A stretch of DNA of 64,000 bases, taken from an uncultured Microbacteriaceae bacterium. Its GTDB lineage: Bacteria; Actinomycetota; Actinomycetes; Actinomycetales; Microbacteriaceae. The number at the start of each line of letters is the position of its first letter. Positions within the stretch are counted from its first letter, which is position 1. Position numbers and translations under genes: made by a program. The notes under the pieces are model-generated. The model was not told the origin of the DNA, searched no databases, and saw nothing but the letters and a program-made list of their open reading frames with translations. The stretch covers positions 61,822-125,821 of the forward strand of contig CALMSL010000161.1 of the NCBI GenBank assembly GCA_937872445.1, given 5' to 3'. Below, one piece after another: positions 34,460 through 42,271 of this stretch.

Positions 34460-35710
34460 ATGTCAGCTCCGTCGACCACTCCAGAAGTATCAATCCACCG
34501 CCGACCGTCAGGTTCGGCAAAGCTCGACCACTCGAAACTGATGTCCAAACAGCACAGCGACGGCGGTTGGGGTCTCGTCCCCATTCAGAGCCGCGCCGGA
34601 CGTTTCTCCTCCTTCGACGTCGCCGACTTCGAGCCGGTGAGCGGCTTCGAGGCGGAATGGAAGTACACCCCGATTCGCGAACTCGCTGCGCTGATGGACG
34701 GCCCGCTCGATGGCGGCCGCTACGATTTCGCGATCGAAACCGGTGTGGAGGATTCCGGCGGAATTTCGGTCGACTGGGTGGAACGAACGGATTCCCGGAT
34801 CGGCAGCGTCGGCAAGCCGGAAGAACGCGGCTCCGCGAACGCCTGGACCGGGTTCGAACGCGCGCTCGTCGTCACGGTTTCCGGAGACGACCGCGCGGAA
34901 GTGGCGCTGTCGCGAACCAGCTTCGGTCCTTCCGCCCGCGCCGCCCACCTGTTCATCGATGCGCAGCCCGGCAGCAACGGTGTTGTCGTCCTGAACAACT
35001 CCGGGCAGGCGATGCTGAGCGAGAACGTGGAAATTTCCGTCGCCGCCGGCGCGCAGCTCACCGTGGTGAGCGTTCAGGAGTGGGATCATGGCGCCACGCA
35101 TCTCGCCACCCACTTCGTCAGGCTGGGCAAGGACGCCAGGCTTCGGCACGTCGTTGTTTCGCTCGGCGGATCGATCGTCCGGGTCAACACGAATGCCCAC
35201 CTTGCGGAGGAAGGCAGCGACGTCGAACTGTTCGGCGTGTATTTCGCGGACGCGGGCGAACACTTCGAACAGCAGACGTTCGTGAACCACGATGCGCCGC
35301 ACTCGAAATCCAGAGTCAGCTACCGCGGCGCGCTGCAGGGTGAGAGAGCGCGCGCAGTGTGGATCGGCGATGTGCTCATCCGACCCACCGCTCCCGGCAC
35401 CGACAGCTATGAGGAAAACCGCAACCTGCTGCTCACCGAGGGAACGCGCGCGGATTCCGTGCCCAATCTGGAAATCGAAACCGGCGATATCGCCGGTGCG
35501 GGCCACGCGAGCGCGAGCGGCCGATTCGATGACGAGCAGCTGTTCTACCTGCAGTCGCGGGGGATTCCGGAAACCGAGGCGCGGCGGCTCGTCGTGCGCG
35601 GCTTCCTTGCCTCGATCATCCAAAAAATCGGCGTCGCGGCGGTGGAGTCGCGGATTCAGGACGCCATCGAAGCGGAGCTTCTCGTCTCGACCGAAGCAGT
35701 GGCGTCGTGA
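34460..35710 (+). CDS. sufD: Fe-S cluster assembly protein SufD
   Basis: This 416-residue SufB paralogue pairs with SufB and SufC in the assembly complex. The beta-helix core and C-terminal QLFYLQSRGIPETEARRLVVRGFLASI are typical. The ATG starts two bases after the sufB stop, so translation is coupled. Its TGA stop overlaps the GTG of the Rieske gene (GTGA). Confidence 0.96.
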   Translation: MSAPSTTPEVSIHRRPSGSAKLDHSKLMSKQHSDGGWGLVPIQSRAGRFSSFDVADFEPVSGFEAEWKYTPIRELAALMDGPLDGGRYDFAIETGVEDSGGISVDWVERTDSRIGSVGKPEERGSANAWTGFERALVVTVSGDDRAEVALSRTSFGPSARAAHLFIDAQPGSNGVVVLNNSGQAMLSENVEISVAAGAQLTVVSVQEWDHGATHLATHFVRLGKDARLRHVVVSLGGSIVRVNTNAHLAEEGSDVELFGVYFADAGEHFEQQTFVNHDAPHSKSRVSYRGALQGERARAVWIGDVLIRPTAPGTDSYEENRNLLLTEGTRADSVPNLEIETGDIAGAGHASASGRFDDEQLFYLQSRGIPETEARRLVVRGFLASIIQKIGVAAVESRIQDAIEAELLVSTEAVAS

Positions 35711-36048
35711 GCGCCGTCAAGGTGTGCGCCGCCTCCGAGGTGGAACTTTCCTCGGCCGTGCGCGTCGTGATCGATGATCAGGCGATCGCCCTCGTGAAAG
35801 ACTCCGCGGGAGACATCTTCGCGATCGGCGACACGTGCACGCATGGCGATGTGTCGCTGTCCGAAGGATTCATCGAGGGCGACACGGTGGAGTGCTGGGC
35901 GCACGGATCGCACTTCTCCCTGCGCACCGGCGAGGCGCTGACCCTCCCCGCCTATGAGCCTGTTCCCGTGTTCACCGTGACCATTGTCGACGGCGATGTC
36001 TACATCGACCCGACCCCGAGATACGACTACGAAAGAAAAGAAGCCTAG
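35707..36048 (+). CDS. Rieske [2Fe-2S] ferredoxin, suf-operon type
   Basis: This 113-residue soluble protein is one Rieske domain. The ligand pairs are Cys44/His46 (CTHGD) and Cys63/His66 (CWAHG), spaced as in NirD/biphenyl-dioxygenase-type ferredoxins. There is no membrane anchor. Its place between sufD and sufC with overlapping codons suggests electron delivery to, or cluster-related sensing by, the Suf machine; that role is an inference. It is a common extra in actinobacterial suf operons. Confidence 0.92.
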   Translation: MSAVKVCAASEVELSSAVRVVIDDQAIALVKDSAGDIFAIGDTCTHGDVSLSEGFIEGDTVECWAHGSHFSLRTGEALTLPAYEPVPVFTVTIVDGDVYIDPTPRYDYERKEA

Positions 36049-36052
36049 AACC

Positions 36053-36817
36053 ATGCCGCTACTGGAAATCAAGGACCTGCACGTCAGCGTCGAGACCGAA
36101 CAGGGGACGAAACCCATTCTCAATGGCGTTGACTTGACCATCCGCGAGGGCGAAACCCATGCGATCATGGGCCCGAACGGTTCAGGCAAGTCGACCCTGG
36201 CGTACACGATCGCCGGGCACCCGAAATACCACGTGGAGAGCGGATCCGTCACGCTCGACGGTGAGGACCTCCTGGAGATGACCGTGGATGCGCGCGCCCG
36301 CGCCGGGCTCTTTCTCGCCATGCAGTACCCGGTCGAGATCCCCGGCGTCACCGTCACCAATTTTCTGCGCACCGCGAAGACCGCGGTCGACGGGCAGGCT
36401 CCCGCCATCCGGGGCTGGATCAAGGATGTCAAGACGTCCATGGCCAACCTGCGGATGGACACCTCGTTCGCGGATCGCAACGTGAACGAAGGGTTCTCCG
36501 GGGGAGAGAAGAAGCGTCACGAGATTCTTCAGCTCGAACTGCTGAAGCCGCGGTTTGCGATTCTGGATGAGACCGATTCCGGCCTGGACGTCGACGCGCT
36601 GCGGGTCGTCGCTGACGGGGTCAATCGCGCGAAAGAAGCCACCAACCTCGGAGTGCTTCTCATCACCCACTACACGCGGATTTTGCGGTACATCAACCCC
36701 GACTTCGTCCACGTGATCGTCGACGGGCGGATCGCCGAGGAGGGCGGACCTGAGTTGGCCGACCGCCTGGAGGACGAGGGCTACGATCGCTTTCTCACCG
36801 CGGCAAAAGTAAACTAG
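36053..36817 (+). CDS. sufC: Fe-S cluster assembly ATPase SufC
   Basis: This 254-residue ABC ATPase powers the SufBCD scaffold. Walker A GPNGSGKST, signature FSGGEKKRHEI and Walker B AILDETDSGLD are intact, with the Suf-specific HYTRILRYI near the end. I chose ATG 36053 (MPLLEIKDLHV), five bases after the Rieske stop; an open frame further upstream overlaps the Rieske gene. Purine-rich GAAAGAAAAGAAG serves as ribosome binding site. Confidence 0.97.
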   Translation: MPLLEIKDLHVSVETEQGTKPILNGVDLTIREGETHAIMGPNGSGKSTLAYTIAGHPKYHVESGSVTLDGEDLLEMTVDARARAGLFLAMQYPVEIPGVTVTNFLRTAKTAVDGQAPAIRGWIKDVKTSMANLRMDTSFADRNVNEGFSGGEKKRHEILQLELLKPRFAILDETDSGLDVDALRVVADGVNRAKEATNLGVLLITHYTRILRYINPDFVHVIVDGRIAEEGGPELADRLEDEGYDRFLTAAKVN

Positions 36818-36821
36818 CGCC

Positions 36822-37151
36822 ATGGCTGTTGCACTCGAGCCGAAGCTTTTCGATCAGGTCGAAGAGGCGTTGAAGGATGTCGTCGACCCCGAACTCGGCG
36901 TGAATATTGTCGATCTTGGTTTGATCTACGACCTCAGTTGGGACGATGAGAACAATGCGCTCATCGTGAGCATGACCCTGACCTCCGCTGGCTGTCCGCT
37001 CACCGATGTGATCGAGGATGACATGTCCCAGGCGCTCGACGGGGTCGTCGAACAGTTCAGGATCAACTGGGTGTGGATGCCGCCGTGGGGGCCGGAGAAG
37101 ATCACCGATGATGGTCGCGACATGATGCGCGCCATCGGTTTCGCGATTTAG
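36822..37151 (+). CDS. sufT: SufT-like metal-sulfur cluster maturation factor (DUF59/MIP18)
   Basis: This 109-residue protein is a single MIP18/DUF59 domain: VEEALKDVVDPELGVNIVDLGLIYDL, the MTLTSAGCPLTDVI segment with the conserved Cys, and WMPPWGPEKIT. SufT-like proteins help mature Fe-S proteins. It starts four bases after sufC. The usual sufS (cysteine desulfurase) and sufU genes expected between sufC and sufT are missing here. Its TAG stop shares bases with the bioY stop on the other strand. Confidence 0.93.
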   Translation: MAVALEPKLFDQVEEALKDVVDPELGVNIVDLGLIYDLSWDDENNALIVSMTLTSAGCPLTDVIEDDMSQALDGVVEQFRINWVWMPPWGPEKITDDGRDMMRAIGFAI

Positions 37152-37765
37152 CGAACCAGTTCGCGGTCAGCCCGTCGGCGGTCCTCGCGTTCGAAGAAGC
37201 GCCAACCGAGCGTCATGACGGACGCTGCAATGACCATTTTGACCAGCCCGCCGATGATGAACGGGTAAAGGCCCGCGGCGAGCGTCTGTTCCAGATTGAG
37301 TCCGAGCGCGAAGGAGAGCCACGGCAATCCGATCGCGAACGTGACGACGGTTCCGCCCAGAAATCCAAGGATGGACCGCAGAATCTTCCGATCCCAGGAG
37401 CGTTGGGCGACCCATCCGGTGAACGCCGCGGCAAAGACGAAGCCGACGATGTAGCCGCCGGTGGGGCCAAGAATGATGGCTACTCCGGAGCTGGCGCCGC
37501 TGAAGACGGGGAGCCCCACAATTCCCAGAACCGCATAGAGGAGCATGGACAGCGTGCCGCGGAGTGCGCCGAGCGAGCTTCCGACCAGGAGGACCGCGAG
37601 AGTCTGGCCGGTGATCGGCACCGGCCACAGCGGAACGACGACCTGGGCGGCGATGGCGGTGAGCGCGGCTCCCGCAGCCACGAGGACGACATCCATGATG
37701 ATGCCCCGTGCGAAGATTCGATCAGCGAGAGTCGGGCGGCCGATGGCGAGGCTCAGCGTGGTCAT
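37148..37765 (-). CDS. bioY: biotin transporter substrate-binding subunit BioY
   Basis: This 205-residue membrane protein is the S-component of an ECF-type biotin uptake system, with about six helices and the BioY signature GPTGGYIVGFVFAA. No bioM/bioN energising genes are adjacent; solitary BioY can function with a shared energy module or alone. The ATG is 6 bases after a -10 box TAGTCT (37772-37777), so it is probably leaderless. I see no obvious BirA operator by eye. Confidence 0.93.
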   Translation of the reverse strand: MTTLSLAIGRPTLADRIFARGIIMDVVLVAAGAALTAIAAQVVVPLWPVPITGQTLAVLLVGSSLGALRGTLSMLLYAVLGIVGLPVFSGASSGVAIILGPTGGYIVGFVFAAAFTGWVAQRSWDRKILRSILGFLGGTVVTFAIGLPWLSFALGLNLEQTLAAGLYPFIIGGLVKMVIAASVMTLGWRFFEREDRRRADRELVR

Positions 37766-37770
37766 TCCTT

Positions 37771-37777
37771 TAGACTA
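37771..37777. promoter_or_regulatory. overlapping divergent -10 boxes, bioY / ABC-F
   Basis: The sequence CTTTAGACTAGACG contains TAGACT on the plus strand (37771-37776) and TAGTCT on the minus strand (37772-37777). Two polymerases could not occupy both at once, so bioY and the ABC-F gene may exclude each other's initiation. Confidence 0.5.
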
Positions 37778-37822
37778 GACGTTCTCCCCACCACCGTGTG
37801 TTGTCTCTCGGCAACCAAAGAA

Positions 37823-39433
37823 ATGAATCTGCCTGTGCTCAACGTGCACGACCTTGAGGTCCGGGTGGCCGCGCGCACCCTCATGGCCGGGGTGTCATTC
37901 CGCATCGACCGCGGAGACAAGGTGGGCCTTGTCGGCCGGAACGGGGCGGGGAAGACGACGCTCACGAAAATCCTCGCCGGCGAAGGCCAGCCGGCATCCG
38001 GGTCGATCGATCGCGGAGGCGAAGTCGGCTACCTGCCGCAGGATCCCCGCTCCGGAGATCCGGAAGATCTCGCCCGAACGCGAATCCTCGACGCGAGGGG
38101 GCTCGGCGCGCTTTCACTGGGAATGACGAAGGCGTCCGAGAGCATGGGCGACCCGGACCCCCAGGTGAGCGCTTCTGCCATGGCGAAGTACAGCAAGCTC
38201 GAGGATCGGTTCCTCGCGCTCGGCGGCTATGCCGCTGAGGCGGAGGCCGCGAGCATTGCGAGCAACCTGAATCTTCCCGACCGCATCCTCGACCAGCAAT
38301 TGAAGACGCTGTCCGGCGGCCAGCGTCGCAGAATCGAACTCGCCCGAATCCTGTTTTCCGGCGCAGAGACCATGCTGCTGGATGAACCGACGAACCACCT
38401 GGATGCCGATTCGGTGGTGTGGCTCCGCGACTATCTCGCGAACTATTCCGGCGGCCTGATCGTGATCAGCCATGATGTGGCCCTCGTGGAAAAGACCGTG
38501 AACCGCGTCTTTTACCTGGACGCGAACCGCCAGGTGATTGACGTCTACAACATGAACTGGAAGAACTACCTCCGGCAGCGCGAGGCGGATGAGGAGCGCC
38601 GCCGCAAGGAACGCACCAACGTCGAAAAAAAGGCGCAGGTGCTGCAGTTGCAGGCCGCGAAGTTCGGTGCGAAAGCGACGAAGGCCACCGCGGCGCACCA
38701 GATGGTTCGTCGCGCGGAGCGCATGCTCGCGGGGCTGGAGGAGGTGCGTTCCGCCGATCGCGTGGCGAAGCTGCGGTTCCCCGATCCGGTGCCCAGCGGC
38801 AGAACCCCCCTCGCGGCGAGCAATCTCAGCAAGAGCTACGGGTCGTTGGAGATCTTCACCGCGGTGGACCTCGCGATCGACCGTGGATCGAAGGTCGTCG
38901 TGCTCGGTCTGAACGGTGCGGGAAAGACCACGTTGCTGCGCATCCTCGCGGGTATCGACACGCCGGACACTGGCGCGGTGGAACCCGGCCACGGGTTGCG
39001 GATCGGGTATTACGCCCAGGAGCACGAGACCATCGACGTCAAACGCACCGTTCTGCAGAACATGGTGTCTGCGTCGCCGAACCTGACGGAAACCGAGGCG
39101 CGGAGAGTGCTCGGCTCGTTCCTGTTCACCGGAGACGACTCGTACAAGCCGGCCGGCGTTCTCTCCGGCGGCGAGAAGACGCGGCTGGCTCTGGCCATGA
39201 TCGTGGTGTCCGGCGCGAACGTGCTTCTCCTGGACGAACCGACGAACAACCTGGATCCGGCGAGCCGGGAGGAAATCCTGGATGCGCTTGCCCATTACTC
39301 AGGGGCGGTCGTGCTCGTGAGCCACGACGAGGGAGCGGTGCAGGCGCTGAACCCGGAGCGCGTGCTGATCCTCCCGGACGGCGTCGAGGACTTCTGGAGC
39401 CCGGACTACGCGGATCTCGTTAGTCTGGCCTGA
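37823..39433 (+). CDS. ABC-F family ATP-binding protein
   Basis: This 536-residue protein has two fused ABC domains and no membrane segments. Walker A motifs are GRNGAGKT (near residue 38) and GLNGAGKT (near 360). Signatures LSGGQRRR and LSGGEKTR and Walker B LLDEPTNHLD and LLDEPTNNLD are present, with a basic linker (about 245-330) between. ABC-F proteins act on the ribosome, either in translation control or antibiotic protection; which applies cannot be told. The position near suf genes matches mycobacterial Rv1473. Start chosen at ATG 37823; GTG 37835 is an alternative. Confidence 0.9.
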   Translation: MNLPVLNVHDLEVRVAARTLMAGVSFRIDRGDKVGLVGRNGAGKTTLTKILAGEGQPASGSIDRGGEVGYLPQDPRSGDPEDLARTRILDARGLGALSLGMTKASESMGDPDPQVSASAMAKYSKLEDRFLALGGYAAEAEAASIASNLNLPDRILDQQLKTLSGGQRRRIELARILFSGAETMLLDEPTNHLDADSVVWLRDYLANYSGGLIVISHDVALVEKTVNRVFYLDANRQVIDVYNMNWKNYLRQREADEERRRKERTNVEKKAQVLQLQAAKFGAKATKATAAHQMVRRAERMLAGLEEVRSADRVAKLRFPDPVPSGRTPLAASNLSKSYGSLEIFTAVDLAIDRGSKVVVLGLNGAGKTTLLRILAGIDTPDTGAVEPGHGLRIGYYAQEHETIDVKRTVLQNMVSASPNLTETEARRVLGSFLFTGDDSYKPAGVLSGGEKTRLALAMIVVSGANVLLLDEPTNNLDPASREEILDALAHYSGAVVLVSHDEGAVQALNPERVLILPDGVEDFWSPDYADLVSLA

Positions 39434-39439
39434 TCGGCC

Positions 39440-39463
39440 GGTCGCCTAGGATCCCGGGCGACC
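39440..39463. terminator. possible bidirectional hairpin between ABC-F and SURF1 genes
   Basis: GGTCGCC (39440-39446) can pair with GGCGACC (39457-39463) around a 10-base loop, just after the ABC-F stop and overlapping the end of the convergent SURF1 gene. No T-run follows on the plus strand. Confidence 0.35.
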
Positions 39464-40309
39464 CGAAACGTGTTCGGCCCGATCCACGAGCTCATCCTCG
39501 ACCTGGGCGTCCGAGGGTCGGGCGAGTTTCCGTGCGCGCCGCGCTTCGGCGCGTTCTCGTTCCGCCGGGTCGTCGGCATTGAGGTTCCGATACTCCTGGC
39601 GTACCGCCCAGGCAAGCGCGACAAAGCCGAGAATGGCGAACACGAGCCACTGGAAGGCGTAGGAGAGGTGAGGGCCCTCGTCGAGGGCCGGTTTCGGCAG
39701 CGCCGTCGGCACGGTCGCCACGGGGGGATCCTCCGACACCATGAGGCCGTACGCGCCGGTGTAGGTCGGGGCACCGAGAAGAGAACGGATCTCGTCCAGC
39801 TCAATCGTCGCGATCTGCCCCGGCGGCGCGGAGCGGCCAGGAAGCTTCGGCTCGCCGGGCTTCAACCGGGCAACGACGGTAACCGTGCCGGAGGGCGCGG
39901 CCGGGACGGCATCCGGTGCATCCTGGTTGGTTCCGACCGGAACCCAGCCCCGGTCGACGATGAACATGTTCCCGTCGGTCAGCCTCAGAGGCACGAGGAC
40001 TTCGAAACCCGGGTTCCCGGCGAGTGGCCGCGTCCGAACCAGAAGTTGATCGTCCCGCTGGTAGGTGCCGGTCACGCGGATCTGGCGCCACTCATTCTCG
40101 GGAGAGAACGCCGCCAGATCGGGCAGGATCGCGTCAATGTCTACGGGAGCGCGGTCGTAGTTGTTTTCCACTTTCGTGTTGGCCGCCACTGCTTCGGCGC
40201 GCCGCGCGAGCTGCCACTGGGACAGCAGCACGCAGGCGATCGCGAACAGAATCACGAAGGCAAGGTACCCGGTCCAGCGCCACGACCTCACGAACCGCCA
40301 TCCGCTCAT
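39446..40309 (-). CDS. SURF1 family cytochrome oxidase biogenesis protein
   Basis: This 287-residue protein has a membrane helix at each end (about residues 12-32 and 225-245) flanking an external domain, the SURF1 layout. WQLARRAEAVAAN and FIVDRGWVP are family motifs. SURF1 assists insertion of heme A into cytochrome aa3 oxidase subunit I, which fits ctaA and ctaB about 8 kb away. ATG 40309 overlaps the stop of the upstream small gene in ATGA. Frames further upstream belong to that neighbour. Confidence 0.92.
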   Translation of the reverse strand: MSGWRFVRSWRWTGYLAFVILFAIACVLLSQWQLARRAEAVAANTKVENNYDRAPVDIDAILPDLAAFSPENEWRQIRVTGTYQRDDQLLVRTRPLAGNPGFEVLVPLRLTDGNMFIVDRGWVPVGTNQDAPDAVPAAPSGTVTVVARLKPGEPKLPGRSAPPGQIATIELDEIRSLLGAPTYTGAYGLMVSEDPPVATVPTALPKPALDEGPHLSYAFQWLVFAILGFVALAWAVRQEYRNLNADDPAERERAEARRARKLARPSDAQVEDELVDRAEHVSGRPGS

Positions 40310-40530
40310 GCCGGCGCTCCCGGAGTGCCTTCGAGACCGGCTTCGTACGTCGAAACGCTCACCGGGAAGCCCCTGGATGCGAGGTAGTCGTGAAGGTACT
40401 CCCGATGGCCGTCGCAGGCCAGCCAGACCTTGACCCGATCCTCGGTGTGGATTCGCGGGTTGCGCCAATTGACGCTCCAGACGGCGGGTGCGCGGCACTG
40501 CGCCCGCGAACAGTGCGGTGTTTCGCCCAT
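40306..40530 (-). CDS. uncharacterised 74-residue Cys/His-rich protein coupled to SURF1
   Basis: The small protein has C7-x4-C12 near the N-terminus and C39-x2-H42 in the motif WLACDGHREYL, a plausible single zinc site. It contains VWSVNWRNPRIHT and DYLASRGFPV. I recall similar short actinobacterial proteins beside SURF1 genes, sometimes mislabelled as acetone carboxylase; no function is established. ATG 40530 shares one base with the upstream stop (TGATG), and its own stop overlaps the SURF1 start (ATGA). This gives a three-gene coupled unit with DUF3099 and SURF1. Confidence 0.75.
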   Translation of the reverse strand: MGETPHCSRAQCRAPAVWSVNWRNPRIHTEDRVKVWLACDGHREYLHDYLASRGFPVSVSTYEAGLEGTPGAPA

Positions 40531-40838
40531 CACTGCTGGTCTGCAGGGTGATCTGCAGGGTGATCTGCCGACGGGTCTCCGTCGGCGCGAACGATCGACC
40601 CCGGCCGTTCGACATCCACCGTCCTGGAGTTCGCGGCATTCGCGAGGACGACGGCGACGTAGGGCAGGAAGACGGCGCCGGCGACGCACACGACCAGCCA
40701 CCAGCCCTGCACGACGAGGCACAGCGCGATGCAGACGAGGCGGATGCACATCGTCACGGTGTACTTGATCATGCGGGAATGCCGGTCGTCGACCGGGGAC
40801 CGGGGGAGACTCGTAATGTTGGTGGAGTGGTGTGCCAT
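40530..40838 (-). CDS. DUF3099 small membrane protein
   Basis: This 102-residue protein has two membrane helices (about 28-46 and 49-66), starts with MAHHSTNITSLPRSP, and matches DUF3099, an actinobacterial family of unknown function. The hydrophilic C-terminus ends in an ADHP repeat (PSADHPADHPADQQ) encoded by a 12-bp tandem repeat. A -10 like TAGGCT lies at 40851-40856, and GAGGTGAAG next to the start may act as ribosome binding site. It is first in the coupled unit leading to SURF1. Confidence 0.82.
   Translation of the reverse strand: MAHHSTNITSLPRSPVDDRHSRMIKYTVTMCIRLVCIALCLVVQGWWLVVCVAGAVFLPYVAVVLANAANSRTVDVERPGSIVRADGDPSADHPADHPADQQ
40540..40568 (+). repeat. 12-bp tandem repeat in the DUF3099 tail
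   Basis: The unit TCTGCAGGGTGA occurs at 40540-40551 and 40552-40563, followed by a partial TCTGC. In the gene it encodes repeated ADHP. Such repeats can gain or lose units by slippage without a frameshift. Confidence 0.85.
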
Positions 40839-40850
40839 GGCTTCACCTCA

Positions 40851-40856
40851 AGCCTA
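40851..40856 (-). promoter_or_regulatory. -10 box TAGGCT for DUF3099-SURF1 unit
   Basis: TAGGCT on the minus strand lies 12 bases before the ATG at 40838, predicting a leader of only about five bases. Confidence 0.5.
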
Positions 40857-40882
40857 CGATGCCGTGCCCGATGCCGCGGCCC

Positions 40883-40888
40883 TAGGAT
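40883..40888 (+). promoter_or_regulatory. -10 box TAGGAT, leaderless fabG
   Basis: TAGGAT ends 6 bases before the fabG ATG at 40895. Confidence 0.65.
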
Positions 40889-40894
40889 GGGCGA

Positions 40895-41614
40895 ATGGAC
40901 ACGACAACTCCAGCACGCACGGTTCTCGTCACGGGCGGCAATCGCGGAATCGGCTTCGCGATCGCGCAGGCGTTTCACGACGCGGGCCACCGCGTGGCCG
41001 TCACTGCCCGCTCCGGCGACGGTCCGGCCGGAACCATGACGGTTCGCGCCGATGTCACGGATTCGGGTTCGATTGACGCCGCGTTCTCCGCGGTCGAAGC
41101 CGAACTCGGCCCCGTGGAAGTCGTTGTGGCGAATGCCGGCATCACGAAGGACACTCTTCTGCTGCGCATGACGGAAGAGGATTTCACCTCGGTGATCGAC
41201 ACGAACCTTTCCGGTTCGTTCCGGGTGGTCAAACGGGCATCGAAGAACATGCTTAAGGGGCGGTTCGGCCGTGTGATCCTCGTGTCGAGCGTTGTCGGCC
41301 TGTTGGGTTCGGCCGGCCAGGTCAACTATTCGGCATCGAAGAGCGGTCTGATCGGACTCGCCCGATCCCTGACCCGCGAACTCGGCGGCCGGAACATCAC
41401 CGCCAATGTCGTAGCTCCCGGATTCATCGAAACCGAGATGACCGCCGTGCTTCCCGAGGAGCAGCAGGCGGCATACCGCGCGTCGATTCCGCTCGGGCGA
41501 TTCGCTACTCCCGATGAAGTCGCGCGCGTGATCGTCTGGCTCGCGAGCGAGGACGCATCCTACATTTCCGGCGCGGTCATCCCGGTCGACGGCGGCCTCG
41601 GGATGGGCCACTAG
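40895..41614 (+). CDS. fabG: 3-oxoacyl-ACP reductase, FabG-type SDR
   Basis: This 239-residue short-chain dehydrogenase has the cofactor motif TGGNRGIGFAIA, the NAG motif VVANAGITKDTLL, Ser in LVSSVVGLLG, and catalytic Tyr145 and Lys149 (NYSASKSGL). The C-terminal PGFIETEMT and YISGAVIPVDGGLGMGH are classic FabG. It reduces 3-oxoacyl-ACP with NADPH in fatty acid elongation. A neighbouring enoyl reductase (inhA) common in mycobacteria is absent. It is leaderless and divergent from the DUF3099 gene. Confidence 0.92.
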   Translation: MDTTTPARTVLVTGGNRGIGFAIAQAFHDAGHRVAVTARSGDGPAGTMTVRADVTDSGSIDAAFSAVEAELGPVEVVVANAGITKDTLLLRMTEEDFTSVIDTNLSGSFRVVKRASKNMLKGRFGRVILVSSVVGLLGSAGQVNYSASKSGLIGLARSLTRELGGRNITANVVAPGFIETEMTAVLPEEQQAAYRASIPLGRFATPDEVARVIVWLASEDASYISGAVIPVDGGLGMGH

Positions 41615-41624
41615 CCCGGAAAGT

Positions 41625-42263
41625 TCAGCCCCGCAGCCCCAACAGCGGGAGGACCTGCGAGAGGTTGCGAACATCGATGATCACGTTCGCTTTGTCCCGC
41701 ACCGGAGCCTTCGCATCGAATCCGACCGCAAGGCCCGTGATGTGCATCATGGCCAGATCGTTGGCGCCATCGCCCACCGCGACCGTGTGGTGCAGCGGGA
41801 TGCCGTAGATCCCCGCCCACTCCCGAAGCGCCTCCGCTTTCGCAGCGCCGTCGACGATCCGGCCCGTCAGCCGACCGGTGAGCGCGCCGTCCGCGAGCTC
41901 GAGCGTGTTCGCCCGCCAACGGTCCAGGCCGAGCCCTGCGGCAAGCGGATCGATCACCTGGTGGAAGCCGCCGGACACCACGGCGACGCGCCCGCCTGCG
42001 GACTGCACGCCCGCGATCAGCTCGCGCGCGCCCTCCGTAACCCGAATTCGCGAGGCAATCTCGTCAATTTTGCGTTCCGGCAGCCCGGCGAGCGTGGCAA
42101 CGCGTGCGACGAGGCTCTCCTCGAAATCGATTTCGCCGTTCATCGCGGAGGTCGTAATCGCGGCGACCTGGTCGAGCGAGCCTGCCGCCTCTGCCAGCAA
42201 CTCGATCACTTCCTCTTCGATGAGCGTGGAATCGACATCGAGCACAACGAGAAAGCGGGCCAT
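41625..42263 (-). CDS. serB: phosphoserine phosphatase SerB
   Basis: This 212-residue HAD phosphatase releases serine from phosphoserine, the last step of serine synthesis. Motif I is VVLDVDSTLIEEEVIELLAE, motif II VAVVSGGFHQVI, and motif IV AVGDGANDLAMMHITGLAVGFDAKAPV. It has no N-terminal ACT domain, so it is the short form. GAGGAC lies about five bases before the ATG, which is 8 bases after the glgC stop, so the two share a transcript. Confidence 0.93.
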   Translation of the reverse strand: MARFLVVLDVDSTLIEEEVIELLAEAAGSLDQVAAITTSAMNGEIDFEESLVARVATLAGLPERKIDEIASRIRVTEGARELIAGVQSAGGRVAVVSGGFHQVIDPLAAGLGLDRWRANTLELADGALTGRLTGRIVDGAAKAEALREWAGIYGIPLHHTVAVGDGANDLAMMHITGLAVGFDAKAPVRDKANVIIDVRNLSQVLPLLGLRG

Positions 42264-42271
42264 GGGTGTCC

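Noticed and set aside
37403-37822. N-terminal extension of the ABC-F frame by 140 codons
   Set aside because: The extension is antisense to bioY and has no ABC-F features; the family-like start and the promoter region place the start near 37823.
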